Source: Corynebacterium sp. NML140438
GTDB lineage: Bacteria > Actinomycetota > Actinomycetes > Mycobacteriales > Mycobacteriaceae
DNA: 64,000 nucleotides
Direction: 5' to 3'
Assembly (NCBI RefSeq): GCF_001875725.1
Contig: NZ_MLCQ01000017.1
Span: 310,001 to 374,000 of the forward strand
Made by a program: the position numbers and the translations under genes. Each line of letters begins with the position of its first letter. The stretch's first letter is position 1. The notes under the pieces were generated by a model. It saw only the letters and a list, made by a program, of their open reading frames with translations, was not told the DNA's origin and did no database searches. Positions 57,066-64,000 of the stretch are shown in pieces.

Positions 57066-57614
57066 CTATACACGTCCACTCTGTGCGTCTATGAAACTTA
57101 CGGGCCGGATTGCGAATGCTCCCCACACCGCGTCAGCTGGCAAAACCTCCACAGCAAACACATCGTTCACATCATTCACATCAGCCAAATGCGCAACAGT
57201 GTCGTAGACGACTGCACCATCGATACTCGACGCGACTCCTTGGAAAACTCCTGCGCGCGACTTCGCCGGCGCGGGCTCCCCAACCGGAGTTGCACCCCCG
57301 TCGGTAATCACGGCGTTCACGCGCCCAATCGGGCGCAGTACTGCGTCTGCTTCTAGTGGGTTCAAAGGATGGCCAAACGATACAAGCGCAAAGTGCGCCT
57401 GCCCGCCTTCTTGCGACGCTTCCTCAAGGCTCTGCCGCGCACGCGCCGCGTACTCCGGCGCAGTCTCGCCTTGTTCAGTCCCCAGAGCGTCCCCTTGCAG
57501 CACTGGCTGCGCCGGTGGATTATTGACGCCAACAAGGTAGCAGCCGCCGTAAAGGACAGCGCCAGCGAGCAGCACCGCGATTGCGGCCCGGAATCCCTGC
57601 GCCGAGCTAGCCAC
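57066..57614 (-). CDS. Membrane-anchored protein of unknown function (182 residues)
   Basis: I do not recognise this protein. It has one N-terminal hydrophobic helix (about residues 9-28) and an extracytoplasmic domain of about 150 residues rich in Ala, Val and Asp. The C-terminal half repeats ADVNDVNDVFAVEV. The cysteine at the end of the helix (LYGGC) is not a convincing lipobox. The GTG start overlaps the end of the rluD-type gene by eight bases, so it is probably made with lspA and the pseudouridine synthase. Confidence 0.7.
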   Translation of the reverse strand: MASSAQGFRAAIAVLLAGAVLYGGCYLVGVNNPPAQPVLQGDALGTEQGETAPEYAARARQSLEEASQEGGQAHFALVSFGHPLNPLEADAVLRPIGRVNAVITDGGATPVGEPAPAKSRAGVFQGVASSIDGAVVYDTVAHLADVNDVNDVFAVEVLPADAVWGAFAIRPVSFIDAQSGRV

Positions 57615-58545
57615 GGTTTGCGGATCGCAGCATATCCACCGCGTGCTGCAGGTCGTCCGGGTAGGAGGATTCCACCGTCATCGGTTTCCCAGTGCTTGGG
57701 TGGTCAAAGGTCAAGCTGGTCGCGTGCAACCATTGGCGGTTCAGCTCAAGCTTCGCGGCCAAATTCGGGTCGCACCCGTACATCGGGTCGCCGACGCACG
57801 GGTGCCCGACAGAAGACATGTGGACACGAATCTGGTGCGTACGGCCGGTCTCCAGGTGTACTTCGAGCAGGCTCGCTTGGCGAAACGCCTCGAGCACCTC
57901 GTAATGTGTGATGCTCTGGCGCCCATCCGCTGTGACGGCGAACTTCCACCCAGCTGAGGGGTGGCGGCCAATCGGTGCGTCAATCGTGCCGACAATCGGG
58001 TCCGGGAGCCCCTGCACTACGGCGTGGTACGTCTTATGGACCGTTCTCTCCTTGAACGCGCGCTTGAGCACCGAATAGCCCCGTACGCTATTGGCAATCA
58101 CCATCACACCGGACGTCCCGACGTCCAAGCGCTGCACAATTCCTTTACGCTCCGGGGGACCGGCGTCGGGCAACGTAAAGCCCATCGCCTGTAATCCGCC
58201 GACCACAGTGGGCCCCTCCCAACCCAGTGTTGGGTGGGCAGCAACGCCTACCGGTTTATCCACGGCGATGACGTCCGCATCCTGGTAAATCACCTTGAGG
58301 CCGTCAACGTGTTCAGCAACCGGTTCCGGCGCGCGTTTCGGTGGTGGCAGCGTCGCCTCCAGCATGGAGCCGGCGGTAACACGGTCGGATTTCTGTACTG
58401 GGGAGGCGTCGATAAGCACACTGCCGTCGGCGATCATCCCTGCCGCAACGCTGCGGGAGACCCCAAACAGCTTCGCGATGGCAGCATCGACGCGCATCCC
58501 GGACAGCCCTTCAGGCACCGGAAGCGCACGAAACCCCGTACTCAC
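57607..58545 (-). CDS. RluA/RluD family 23S rRNA pseudouridine synthase
   Basis: It isomerises uridine to pseudouridine in rRNA. The 312-residue protein has an N-terminal S4 domain (RVDAAIAKLFGVSRSVAAGMIADGSV) and the catalytic domain with QRLDVGTSGVMV (nucleophile Asp141), FKERTVHKTYHAVVQG, GRTHQIRVHM and HPCVGDPMYG. RluD is the usual name for the copy next to lspA, but the exact target uridines cannot be read from sequence. Its start overlaps the lspA stop by four bases (ATGA). Confidence 0.93.
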   Translation of the reverse strand: MSTGFRALPVPEGLSGMRVDAAIAKLFGVSRSVAAGMIADGSVLIDASPVQKSDRVTAGSMLEATLPPPKRAPEPVAEHVDGLKVIYQDADVIAVDKPVGVAAHPTLGWEGPTVVGGLQAMGFTLPDAGPPERKGIVQRLDVGTSGVMVIANSVRGYSVLKRAFKERTVHKTYHAVVQGLPDPIVGTIDAPIGRHPSAGWKFAVTADGRQSITHYEVLEAFRQASLLEVHLETGRTHQIRVHMSSVGHPCVGDPMYGCDPNLAAKLELNRQWLHATSLTFDHPSTGKPMTVESSYPDDLQHAVDMLRSANRG

Positions 58546-59054
58546 GACCGCGCCTCCTTTGCAAACATCGAGATGACGACGACGGCTACCCCGATGGTGA
58601 TGGCGGCGTCGGCAAGGTTGAACACTGCAAACGAGCCGATGGAGATGTAGTCAACGACATGGCCGAACCAAAAACTTGGCTCGCGTGCAAGCCTATCGAT
58701 GAGATTGCCGAGCGCCCCACCCGCAATCAGCGCCACCCCGAGTGTCTCCCACCTACCAGCAAGGCGTGGGGCGTAGATCAACGCACCGACAACGAACGCA
58801 AGCTGGATAGTTGTAAACAACCAGGTGGAATTCTGTCCCATCGAAAACGCGGCACCGGGATTAAACAACAAATACAAACGCGCCCAATCGCCGATGACCG
58901 GGACAGGCACTCCGGGCGTCAACGATGCCACCATGATCTGCTTGACTATTTGATCCGCTGCGGCGACCGCGATCATTACGCCAACAACGACCCCGAGCGA
59001 CCGGCGCTTCGCTGTCGCCTCACCGCTCGGGCGTGATTCCTTCGTATTACCCAT
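58542..59054 (-). CDS. lspA: Lipoprotein signal peptidase LspA
   Basis: LspA is the membrane aspartyl protease that removes signal peptides from diacylglyceryl-prolipoproteins after Lgt. The 170-residue product has four membrane helices and both catalytic aspartates (Asp120 in GGALGNLIDRL, Asp149 in VFNLADAAITIG). FNPGAAFSMG near residue 64 is also conserved. I start at the ATG at 59052-59054 (MGNTKES). TACAGT lies 8 bases upstream and predicts leaderless initiation. It shares a 42-base divergent region with a lipoprotein gene and is coupled to the downstream pseudouridine synthase gene. Confidence 0.95.
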   Translation of the reverse strand: MGNTKESRPSGEATAKRRSLGVVVGVMIAVAAADQIVKQIMVASLTPGVPVPVIGDWARLYLLFNPGAAFSMGQNSTWLFTTIQLAFVVGALIYAPRLAGRWETLGVALIAGGALGNLIDRLAREPSFWFGHVVDYISIGSFAVFNLADAAITIGVAVVVISMFAKEARS

Positions 59055-59062
59055 CGCAGCTA

Positions 59063-59068
59063 ACTGTA
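59063..59068 (-). promoter_or_regulatory. Predicted -10 element of lspA
   Basis: TACAGT on the minus strand with 8 bases to the ATG. It lies 14 bases from the opposing -10 element at 59083-59088. Confidence 0.5.
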
Positions 59069-59082
59069 GTATGCAAATGCTG

Positions 59083-59088
59083 TAGCTT
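59083..59088 (+). promoter_or_regulatory. Predicted -10 element of the 59097 lipoprotein gene
   Basis: TAGCTT with 8 bases to the GTG start and no Shine-Dalgarno sequence, predicting a leaderless mRNA. Confidence 0.5.
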
Positions 59089-59096
59089 GTGAAGTT

Positions 59097-60062
59097 GTGT
59101 TGTACTCCGCTCATCTCAAACGCTCACTGTTTGTCCCCCTCGCGATCACCGGCGTGGCTCTCGCGCTGACTGCGTGCGGCGCCGATGAACCGGATCCTTT
59201 CGCTGAGATCCCCGAGTTTGCCGTCGAGGCGCCCGTCGTCCAAGTGCTTTCGCAAGGGCAGAACCCGCAGGAATGGGAGTACACCTCGGACGATTCCGCA
59301 CCTACCGAAGATGCCAAGCCGCAGCGGGTGTCGCTATCGCGGGCGATTGAACAACGCCCCGGCGCGGAGGACGGCTCGGAGCCCGTCGTCGCGCGTGAGC
59401 ACGAGCGCGCCACAGTCACGTTTGCCTTATCGACGCACACCTCCGGTGGCAGCGGCAACGATGCCCCACGCCAGGTCGACATGGTCGCACAAAGCATCGA
59501 GCACTCGAACTTGGAGATGCGCAACCGTTTGGCCTCGAACGAGGGCTTCCAGATGCGCTGGCACACCGACCCCCAGGGCGCCATCTCCGCAGTGCAGCTG
59601 CTTCCCACCGTGGATTCCGATGAGGAAGGCCGCGCCATCGCGGAGCGAAACCTGCTCGAGCTCATGTCGTGGCAGGTCATCCTTCCAGAAGAGCCGGTCG
59701 GCGTCGGAGGAACGTGGAAGGTCGAGCAACGCGACGTCGGCTCCTCGGACATGCTAAGGACCACCACGTACACGCTCGAATCAGCGCAGGACACAACGCT
59801 CAAGCTGAAAGTAGATGTGCAGGAGCGCCCGTTGAAGCGCTCCATCACGATTGATAACGAGGTCGCCGGTGCCCTCGACGGGACGACCTTGCACGTCGTG
59901 AGCACCACAACGTACTCCGAGGGCACACTGACGGTGGACCTGCATTCACCGCTTCCTGTAGGTGGCTCCGTGCTCACAGCAACTCGACTTGTCTACGGCA
60001 GTGACGACGCCGATACCCGTGTGGCCCAAGACTCCACCAGCATTGTGGACTATAACGTATAA
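59097..60062 (+). CDS. Lipoprotein of unknown function (321 residues)
   Basis: The product has a lipoprotein signal peptide with lipobox LTAC (Cys27). A mainly beta extracytoplasmic domain follows, with no enzyme motif that I recognise. The body has repeated strand-like stretches (ATVTFALSTHTSG, MRWHTDPQGAISAVQLLP, TLHVVSTTTYSEGTLTVDLHSPLP), and the overall look is a DUF-type lipid- or ligand-binding beta sandwich. The GTG start is set by the leaderless promoter. It is divergent from lspA. The ABC-F gene follows after 33 bases on the same strand. Confidence 0.8.
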   Translation: MLYSAHLKRSLFVPLAITGVALALTACGADEPDPFAEIPEFAVEAPVVQVLSQGQNPQEWEYTSDDSAPTEDAKPQRVSLSRAIEQRPGAEDGSEPVVAREHERATVTFALSTHTSGGSGNDAPRQVDMVAQSIEHSNLEMRNRLASNEGFQMRWHTDPQGAISAVQLLPTVDSDEEGRAIAERNLLELMSWQVILPEEPVGVGGTWKVEQRDVGSSDMLRTTTYTLESAQDTTLKLKVDVQERPLKRSITIDNEVAGALDGTTLHVVSTTTYSEGTLTVDLHSPLPVGGSVLTATRLVYGSDDADTRVAQDSTSIVDYNV

Positions 60063-60095
60063 GAGACGCCCACATTTGATGACGAGGAACATCCC

Positions 60096-61793
60096 ATGAC
60101 TGCCCCACTTCATATTGGCCTTGACGGCATATCGTTTTCGTATCCGGGCGGACACCGCGTCCTTACCGACATTTCTTTCGCGGTGCCATCCGGTTCTGTG
60201 ACCGGTCTCATTGGTGAGAACGGCGCAGGCAAATCGACACTGCTCGGCATCATCTCTGGTGAGCTGAAGCCCGACGCAGGTGTGCTCATCACTCCGCCGA
60301 TCACAGGCTTCATCCCGCAAGAAACATCGCTGCCGTTCAGTGAACCTGCCCAATCACTTATCGACGAAGCCGTCAAGGAACTTCGCGCAGTCGAGGAAGA
60401 CATCTCAACCTTTGCGCAGCGCATGGTCGACAACCCAGATGACCAGGAAGCTGCCGAGGCATACGACCGGGCGCTGTCCCGCGCGGAAAACTCCGGCGTG
60501 TGGGAACTGGATGCGCGCATCGCTACCGTCCTTGCCGGCTTGGGTCTTGCGAACGTCGACCTAGCCACCCCGCTGGGCGAGATGTCCGGCGGGCAGCGCC
60601 GCCGCTTCGCGCTGGCCACGCTGCTCCTGCACCCGGTCGACGCGATGGTGCTCGACGAGCCAACCAACCACCTCGACGACGAAGCCGTCGACTTCCTCAT
60701 CGGAGAGCTCGACGCATTCAAGGGGCCGGTGCTCGCGGCATCGCACGACCGCTACTTCCTCGATACCGCCTGTGACGGCATCGTCGACCTCGACCCTGGC
60801 CTTGGCGCGGAGGGGGGCTTCGGCGAGGAGACTCGCCAGGGCACCCGCTACCGTGGCGCGTTCAGCGATTACCTCAAGGCCCGCGAGGACCGACGCCGCC
60901 GCTGGGAAAGCGACTACGCAGCGCAAGAGCACGAACGCGCCCGGCTCGAGAAGGCCGCCGAGCAAACCGGCGAGGACATCTTCCACAAGCAGGAAGCCTC
61001 CTCCGATATACGCATGGCGGCAAAGTACCAGGCAGACCGTGCAGCGAAGACGGTGGGCAACCGCAGGCGTTCGGCGTCGCAACGCCTCGAAGCGTTGGAG
61101 CGAACGGAGATTCCGGAGCCACCGGCACGGTTGCGCTTCCGTGGTCTCCCACCGCACACCGCAACCTCACTTGGGCTTCCGGCGCTGGTCACCCAGAACC
61201 TCTCCGTTCCAGACCGCCTCGCCCCACTGAGTATCAAAGTGCAACCCGGCCAGCAGCTTCTCGTCGAGGGACCTAACGGCTCCGGCAAGTCCACGCTGCT
61301 GAAAATTATCGACGGCCAGCTCCGCGACTACGAGGGCGAAATCATCATGCCGGAAGAGATGACCGTCGCGCGCCTGGAACAGGACGACTCGTGGACTGAC
61401 CTCGACAAAACCGCTGCCGAAGTGTTCGCGGAGCTCACTCCAGACGGTGTGCCAGACCTCGTAGAAATGGGCCTGATGACCGAGGAGCAGGCGGCAAAGA
61501 AGCTCGACGACCTCTCGCTCGGCCAGCGTCGCCGCGTTTCACTCGGCATCATCCTGGCCTGCCCGCCGGACCTCCTACTGCTCGACGAGCCGACGAACCA
61601 CCTCTCGCTCGCACTCGCCGAAGAGCTCGAGCACGCTCTCCTCGAGTTCGAGGGCACCGTCATCATCACCAGCCACGACCGCTGGGTGCGCCGCCAGTGG
61701 CACGAGCGCCAGGCCAAGAAAGACGCGCGCGCCAGAACTCTGACTCTCGCCACTCTATGGACGGAGGAGCTCTGGCGCGCGGATAAGCAGTAG
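60096..61793 (+). CDS. ABC-F family ATPase
   Basis: ABC-F proteins bind the ribosomal E site and adjust translation, and some give antibiotic resistance. The 565-residue protein has two ABC domains without membrane segments. The first has LIGENGAGKSTLLG, EMSGGQRRRFALA and MVLDEPTNHLDD; the second has VEGPNGSGKSTLLK, LSLGQRRRVSLG and LLLDEPTNHLSLA. A charged linker helix lies near residues 260-330. The second signature is LSLGQ rather than LSGGQ. The subgroup (housekeeping or resistance) is not decidable here. GAGGA precedes the ATG. Its stop is one base from the stop of the convergent lipoprotein gene. Confidence 0.9.
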   Translation: MTAPLHIGLDGISFSYPGGHRVLTDISFAVPSGSVTGLIGENGAGKSTLLGIISGELKPDAGVLITPPITGFIPQETSLPFSEPAQSLIDEAVKELRAVEEDISTFAQRMVDNPDDQEAAEAYDRALSRAENSGVWELDARIATVLAGLGLANVDLATPLGEMSGGQRRRFALATLLLHPVDAMVLDEPTNHLDDEAVDFLIGELDAFKGPVLAASHDRYFLDTACDGIVDLDPGLGAEGGFGEETRQGTRYRGAFSDYLKAREDRRRRWESDYAAQEHERARLEKAAEQTGEDIFHKQEASSDIRMAAKYQADRAAKTVGNRRRSASQRLEALERTEIPEPPARLRFRGLPPHTATSLGLPALVTQNLSVPDRLAPLSIKVQPGQQLLVEGPNGSGKSTLLKIIDGQLRDYEGEIIMPEEMTVARLEQDDSWTDLDKTAAEVFAELTPDGVPDLVEMGLMTEEQAAKKLDDLSLGQRRRVSLGIILACPPDLLLLDEPTNHLSLALAEELEHALLEFEGTVIITSHDRWVRRQWHERQAKKDARARTLTLATLWTEELWRADKQ

Positions 61794-61794
61794 C

Positions 61795-62385
61795 TTAGAG
61801 GTTTGGTGCCTGCTGGTAATCTCCCGCAGGCTGCTCACCTGGCTGCTCCTCAGCCGGTGCAGCCGGCTGCGGAGCCGAGCTCATGCACATCTCTGGCACC
61901 TGCTCTGGTGGCAGCGTGTTGTTGATCAGGGTGCACGCCCACACCTGGGAAAGCTTCCACACGCCGTCTTCAAACACAAACTCGACGTCTTCTGCCAGCT
62001 GTGGCTGGGAGTCAGGACGGGTGAAGCTGACCGTTGCCAACACGGTATCCGGGGTGTAGCCCGGAAGCACAGGCGGCACGACCTGGAAGTTCGCGCCGGA
62101 CTCCTCCTGGGACTGCGCCATTACGTCGAACAGTTCAGGGACGTTTTCTCCGCCCTGGACCGTGTTCACGCGCTCCTCAATCGGCAGGCTTGCATCGGTT
62201 GCACGCATCAGCACTGCGTTGAGTTCTTCAGCGGTGGGCTGCTGCGCTGCAGGAGCGACGGACTCGCTGGTGGCCTGCGTCGCAGTGGTCGCGGTGGTGT
62301 CCTGGTCGTTGTCGCCAGAGCATGCGCTCAGGCCAAGACCGAGGCCGAGTGCTGCAGCGACAGCTACGATCGGTGCTGCTTTCAC
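61795..62385 (-). CDS. Lipoprotein with MTB12-like (low molecular weight antigen) domain
   Basis: This 196-residue product has a lipoprotein signal peptide with lipobox LSAC (Cys22). A Thr/Ala-rich linker leads to a C-terminal domain like mycobacterial MTB12/CFP2: PTAEELNAVLMRATDASLPIEERV, a GGENVPELFDVM segment, a beta strand ending VEFVFEDGVWKLS, and the late Cys pair. The tail is Pro/Ala/Gln-rich. The function of MTB12 proteins is unknown; they are secreted antigens. The GTG start is set by an AAGGAG site 5 bases upstream; an ATG six codons earlier overlaps that site. Confidence 0.78.
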   Translation of the reverse strand: MKAAPIVAVAAALGLGLGLSACSGDNDQDTTATTATQATSESVAPAAQQPTAEELNAVLMRATDASLPIEERVNTVQGGENVPELFDVMAQSQEESGANFQVVPPVLPGYTPDTVLATVSFTRPDSQPQLAEDVEFVFEDGVWKLSQVWACTLINNTLPPEQVPEMCMSSAPQPAAPAEEQPGEQPAGDYQQAPNL

Positions 62386-62390
62386 GATTT

Positions 62391-62396
62391 CTCCTT
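62391..62396 (-). promoter_or_regulatory. Ribosome binding site deciding the MTB12-like GTG start
   Basis: AAGGAG on the minus strand, 5 bases before GTG at 62383-62385. Confidence 0.75.
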
Positions 62397-62515
62397 GAAG
62401 CATTGTCTTCAGCGGCTCACGGTCGCAGTTTGCGCGCCAACACCGCTCTAACCTTGCCAACGTTACCGGCGTTTCCACCTTGGCACCAATACGCCACTCT
62501 GGCACGCTGTAGATT

Positions 62516-63427
62516 ATGGAACCTTTCGTACTGCTCATCGCCACAGGCGGTACCATCGCATGCACCGCGAACGCCGACGGCGCGCTCGTGCCCACCCTCA
62601 GCGCCGAGGAACTCGTTCACTCCAGTGGCACCGCCGAGTCCGTTCGAGTACACGACGCGCTGCGCCTCGACTCCTCCGCGATCACGTTCGCTGACCTCGA
62701 CAAGCTGCGCTCCCTTACTGCCAAAGCCCTGAACGACCCACAGGTCGCCGGCATCGTGATCAGCCACGGCACCGACTCAATGGCAGAGACCGCATTTGCA
62801 CTCGACATCGTGCACGACGACCCCCGCCCAATCGTGCTCACCGGCGCGCAGCACGCAGCCGACCACGCGCACCCCGACGGTCCGGGGAACCTCGCAGGCG
62901 CAATCGCCGCCGCTGCGGATCCGCTTCGCCGCAACAACGGCGTGCTCCTCCACTTCGGTGGCGCAACCCTGCCCGCCCGCGGCCTGCTCAAGCGTGATAC
63001 ACACGCTCTCGACGCGTTCGCGCTCAGCAGCGCGCGTCCACTCCCCCGTCCCGCAGCGCTTCGCCCCGCACCCTTGGCAGATCTTCGCATTCCGATCCTG
63101 CGCGCCTGGCCCGGCGCGGACGGCAACATTGTCGACGCGGTTGCCGACACACACCCGGACGGCATCGTGGTCGAGGCGCTCGGCTCCGGCAACGTCGGTC
63201 CCGGCATGGGCGCAGCGATCTCTCGCGCGCTCGGCGACGGCATCCCTGTTGTGGTCACGAGCTCCGTGCCCTACGGCGAGGTCACATTCGCGTATGGCGG
63301 CGCGGGTGGTGGCGCGACGCTTGGCGCCCAAGGTGCGATCGCTGCCGGTTTCCTACGCGCTGGCCAGGCGCGCATCGCGCTCGCGACGGCGCTGGCCAAC
63401 GGCGTGGATCCGGCGTCAGTGTTCTGA
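62516..63427 (+). CDS. ansA: L-asparaginase (type I, cytoplasmic)
   Basis: It hydrolyses asparagine to aspartate and ammonia. The 303-residue protein has both active-site motifs: LIATGGTIACT (first catalytic Thr at about residue 13) and SHGTDSMAETAF (residues 83-94, second Thr-Asp pair). Later motifs are VVEALGSGNVG and TSSVPYGEV. There is no signal peptide, so the enzyme is cytoplasmic. In mycobacteria ansA likewise lies between dinX and lspA. Its end overlaps the convergent dinB gene by 12 bases. The ATG follows a TAGATT that is too close to serve as its -10 box. Confidence 0.95.
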   Translation: MEPFVLLIATGGTIACTANADGALVPTLSAEELVHSSGTAESVRVHDALRLDSSAITFADLDKLRSLTAKALNDPQVAGIVISHGTDSMAETAFALDIVHDDPRPIVLTGAQHAADHAHPDGPGNLAGAIAAAADPLRRNNGVLLHFGGATLPARGLLKRDTHALDAFALSSARPLPRPAALRPAPLADLRIPILRAWPGADGNIVDAVADTHPDGIVVEALGSGNVGPGMGAAISRALGDGIPVVVTSSVPYGEVTFAYGGAGGGATLGAQGAIAAGFLRAGQARIALATALANGVDPASVF

Positions 63428-64000
63428 GTCGAGCCAGTCCTGCCACGCGAGTGAGTCCACTGGGTCGCCCGGCTGGAGCTTGGGGTCGTCGATACGCAGT
63501 GTGCGCATTTTGCCCGGGCCTGTAGCCCGCGTTTCAAAACGCACACTGACCCAACCTTTGCCCGCTCCCTGGACCCAACCATGGCCATACTCTTCGTGGT
63601 AAACGTCCTGGGTCGCGCGCCACACGCCGCTGGTGGGGCCGTCGTACAGCTCTACTGCGATATCGCTGCTGGCCACGTGGTCGCTGACCCCCGACTCGTA
63701 ATCACTATCAGCGGGGACAGGGCGGACAATTTCCTGGTCCAGCTCTGGAAAGAGTACGTCCTGCAGCGCGTCCTCTAACCCCGAATAGGACACACCCACG
63801 AGTCGGATCGGGCCGACCTCGTCCGGGTAGCGAACGATGCGGAACGCCGTCGCGCGCAGCGTTTCGGCATCGTCGGTGGCGTACGGCAGCGTCGCAGACC
63901 GCGACTCGATGCGGAAATCCGCCATCCGTAGCTTCACGGTCACGGTGCGCGCTCCACGCCCATCTTTCAGCAACCGGCGGTGCGACTCCTCCGCGGCGCG
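63416..64000 (-). CDS. dinB: DNA polymerase IV, C-terminal part (cut by window edge)
   Basis: This Y-family translesion polymerase is represented by its last 194 codons. The visible part begins in the little-finger domain (LLKDGRGARTVTVKLRMADF, then SRSATLPYATDDAETL and VRLVGVSYSGLED-like sequence). A C-terminal extension of about 100 residues contains DVYHEEYGHGWVQGAGKGWVSVRFET, a pattern seen in actinobacterial DinB/DinX and reminiscent of UvrD/PcrA tails. The catalytic palm is beyond position 64000. The reading frame stays open to the window edge. By synteny with ansA and lspA it corresponds to mycobacterial DinX (recalled). Confidence 0.88.
   Translation of the reverse strand, partial: RAAEESHRRLLKDGRGARTVTVKLRMADFRIESRSATLPYATDDAETLRATAFRIVRYPDEVGPIRLVGVSYSGLEDALQDVLFPELDQEIVRPVPADSDYESGVSDHVASSDIAVELYDGPTSGVWRATQDVYHEEYGHGWVQGAGKGWVSVRFETRATGPGKMRTLRIDDPKLQPGDPVDSLAWQDWLDSEH

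Overview
The window is a chromosomal stretch of a Corynebacterium-type actinobacterium. The evidence is gene content and order. The ffh/ftsY/smc/acyP/mutM/rnc/DUF177/sepIVA block, the his-lgt-pyk block and the dinB/ansA/lspA/rluD/dnaE block each match conserved actinobacterial synteny (recalled from Mycobacterium and Corynebacterium glutamicum, not searched). A fused PabAB, the hisDCB-orf1-orf2-hisHA-impA-hisFI order and several exported proteins of mycolate-containing actinobacteria point to Corynebacterium. Start codons are often GTG or TTG. I see no phage, insertion sequence, CRISPR array, tRNA or rRNA gene, and no gene-free gap reaches 300 bases.

Layout. 1-11138: mostly minus-strand housekeeping genes: ffh (cut by the left edge), ftsY, a plus-strand META-like exported protein, then smc-acyP, a sodium:amino-acid symporter, mutM-rnc-DUF177 and the septation coiled-coil protein SepIVA. 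11213-20573: mainly plus-strand metabolism: glycerate kinase, a GalT-like DUF4921 protein, an M20 amidohydrolase, glycogen phosphorylase and pabAB-pabC. 20570-32590: minus strand: pyk, then a co-directional run hisD-C-B-orf1-MFS-hisH-A-impA-hisF-I followed by two relics of a tryptophan locus (a TIGR02234-like membrane protein and a degenerate TrpC-like protein) and lgt. 32723-45828: a membrane protein and lipoprotein pair, a TetR regulator, glgX, an exonuclease-BRCT protein, treY, a small alarmone synthetase, an S4 protein, YigZ and treZ. 45812-57614: ilvA, two small secreted proteins, a MetE-core protein, dnaE and a MacB-type export system. 57607-64000: rluD, lspA, a lipoprotein, an ABC-F ATPase, an MTB12-like lipoprotein, asparaginase and the C-terminal part of dinB (cut by the right edge).

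How the genes fit together. glgP and glgX trim glycogen, and treY and treZ convert alpha-glucan to trehalose, which is needed for the mycolate envelope. The his cluster carries nine of the pathway-associated genes plus a transporter and a 62-residue membrane protein. lgt and lspA, both present here, mature the several lipoproteins encoded in the window.

The most interesting observations are: the TrpC-fold protein at 23035-23829, which has lost essentially every catalytic residue yet is an intact reading frame; the 62-codon membrane gene hidden between hisB and the his-operon transporter; a repeated promoter layout (TANNNT, 6-8 bases, start codon) at 14 genes that predicts leaderless mRNAs, including very compact divergent pairs; and a tandem pair of small secreted proteins of unknown function at 47296-48148.
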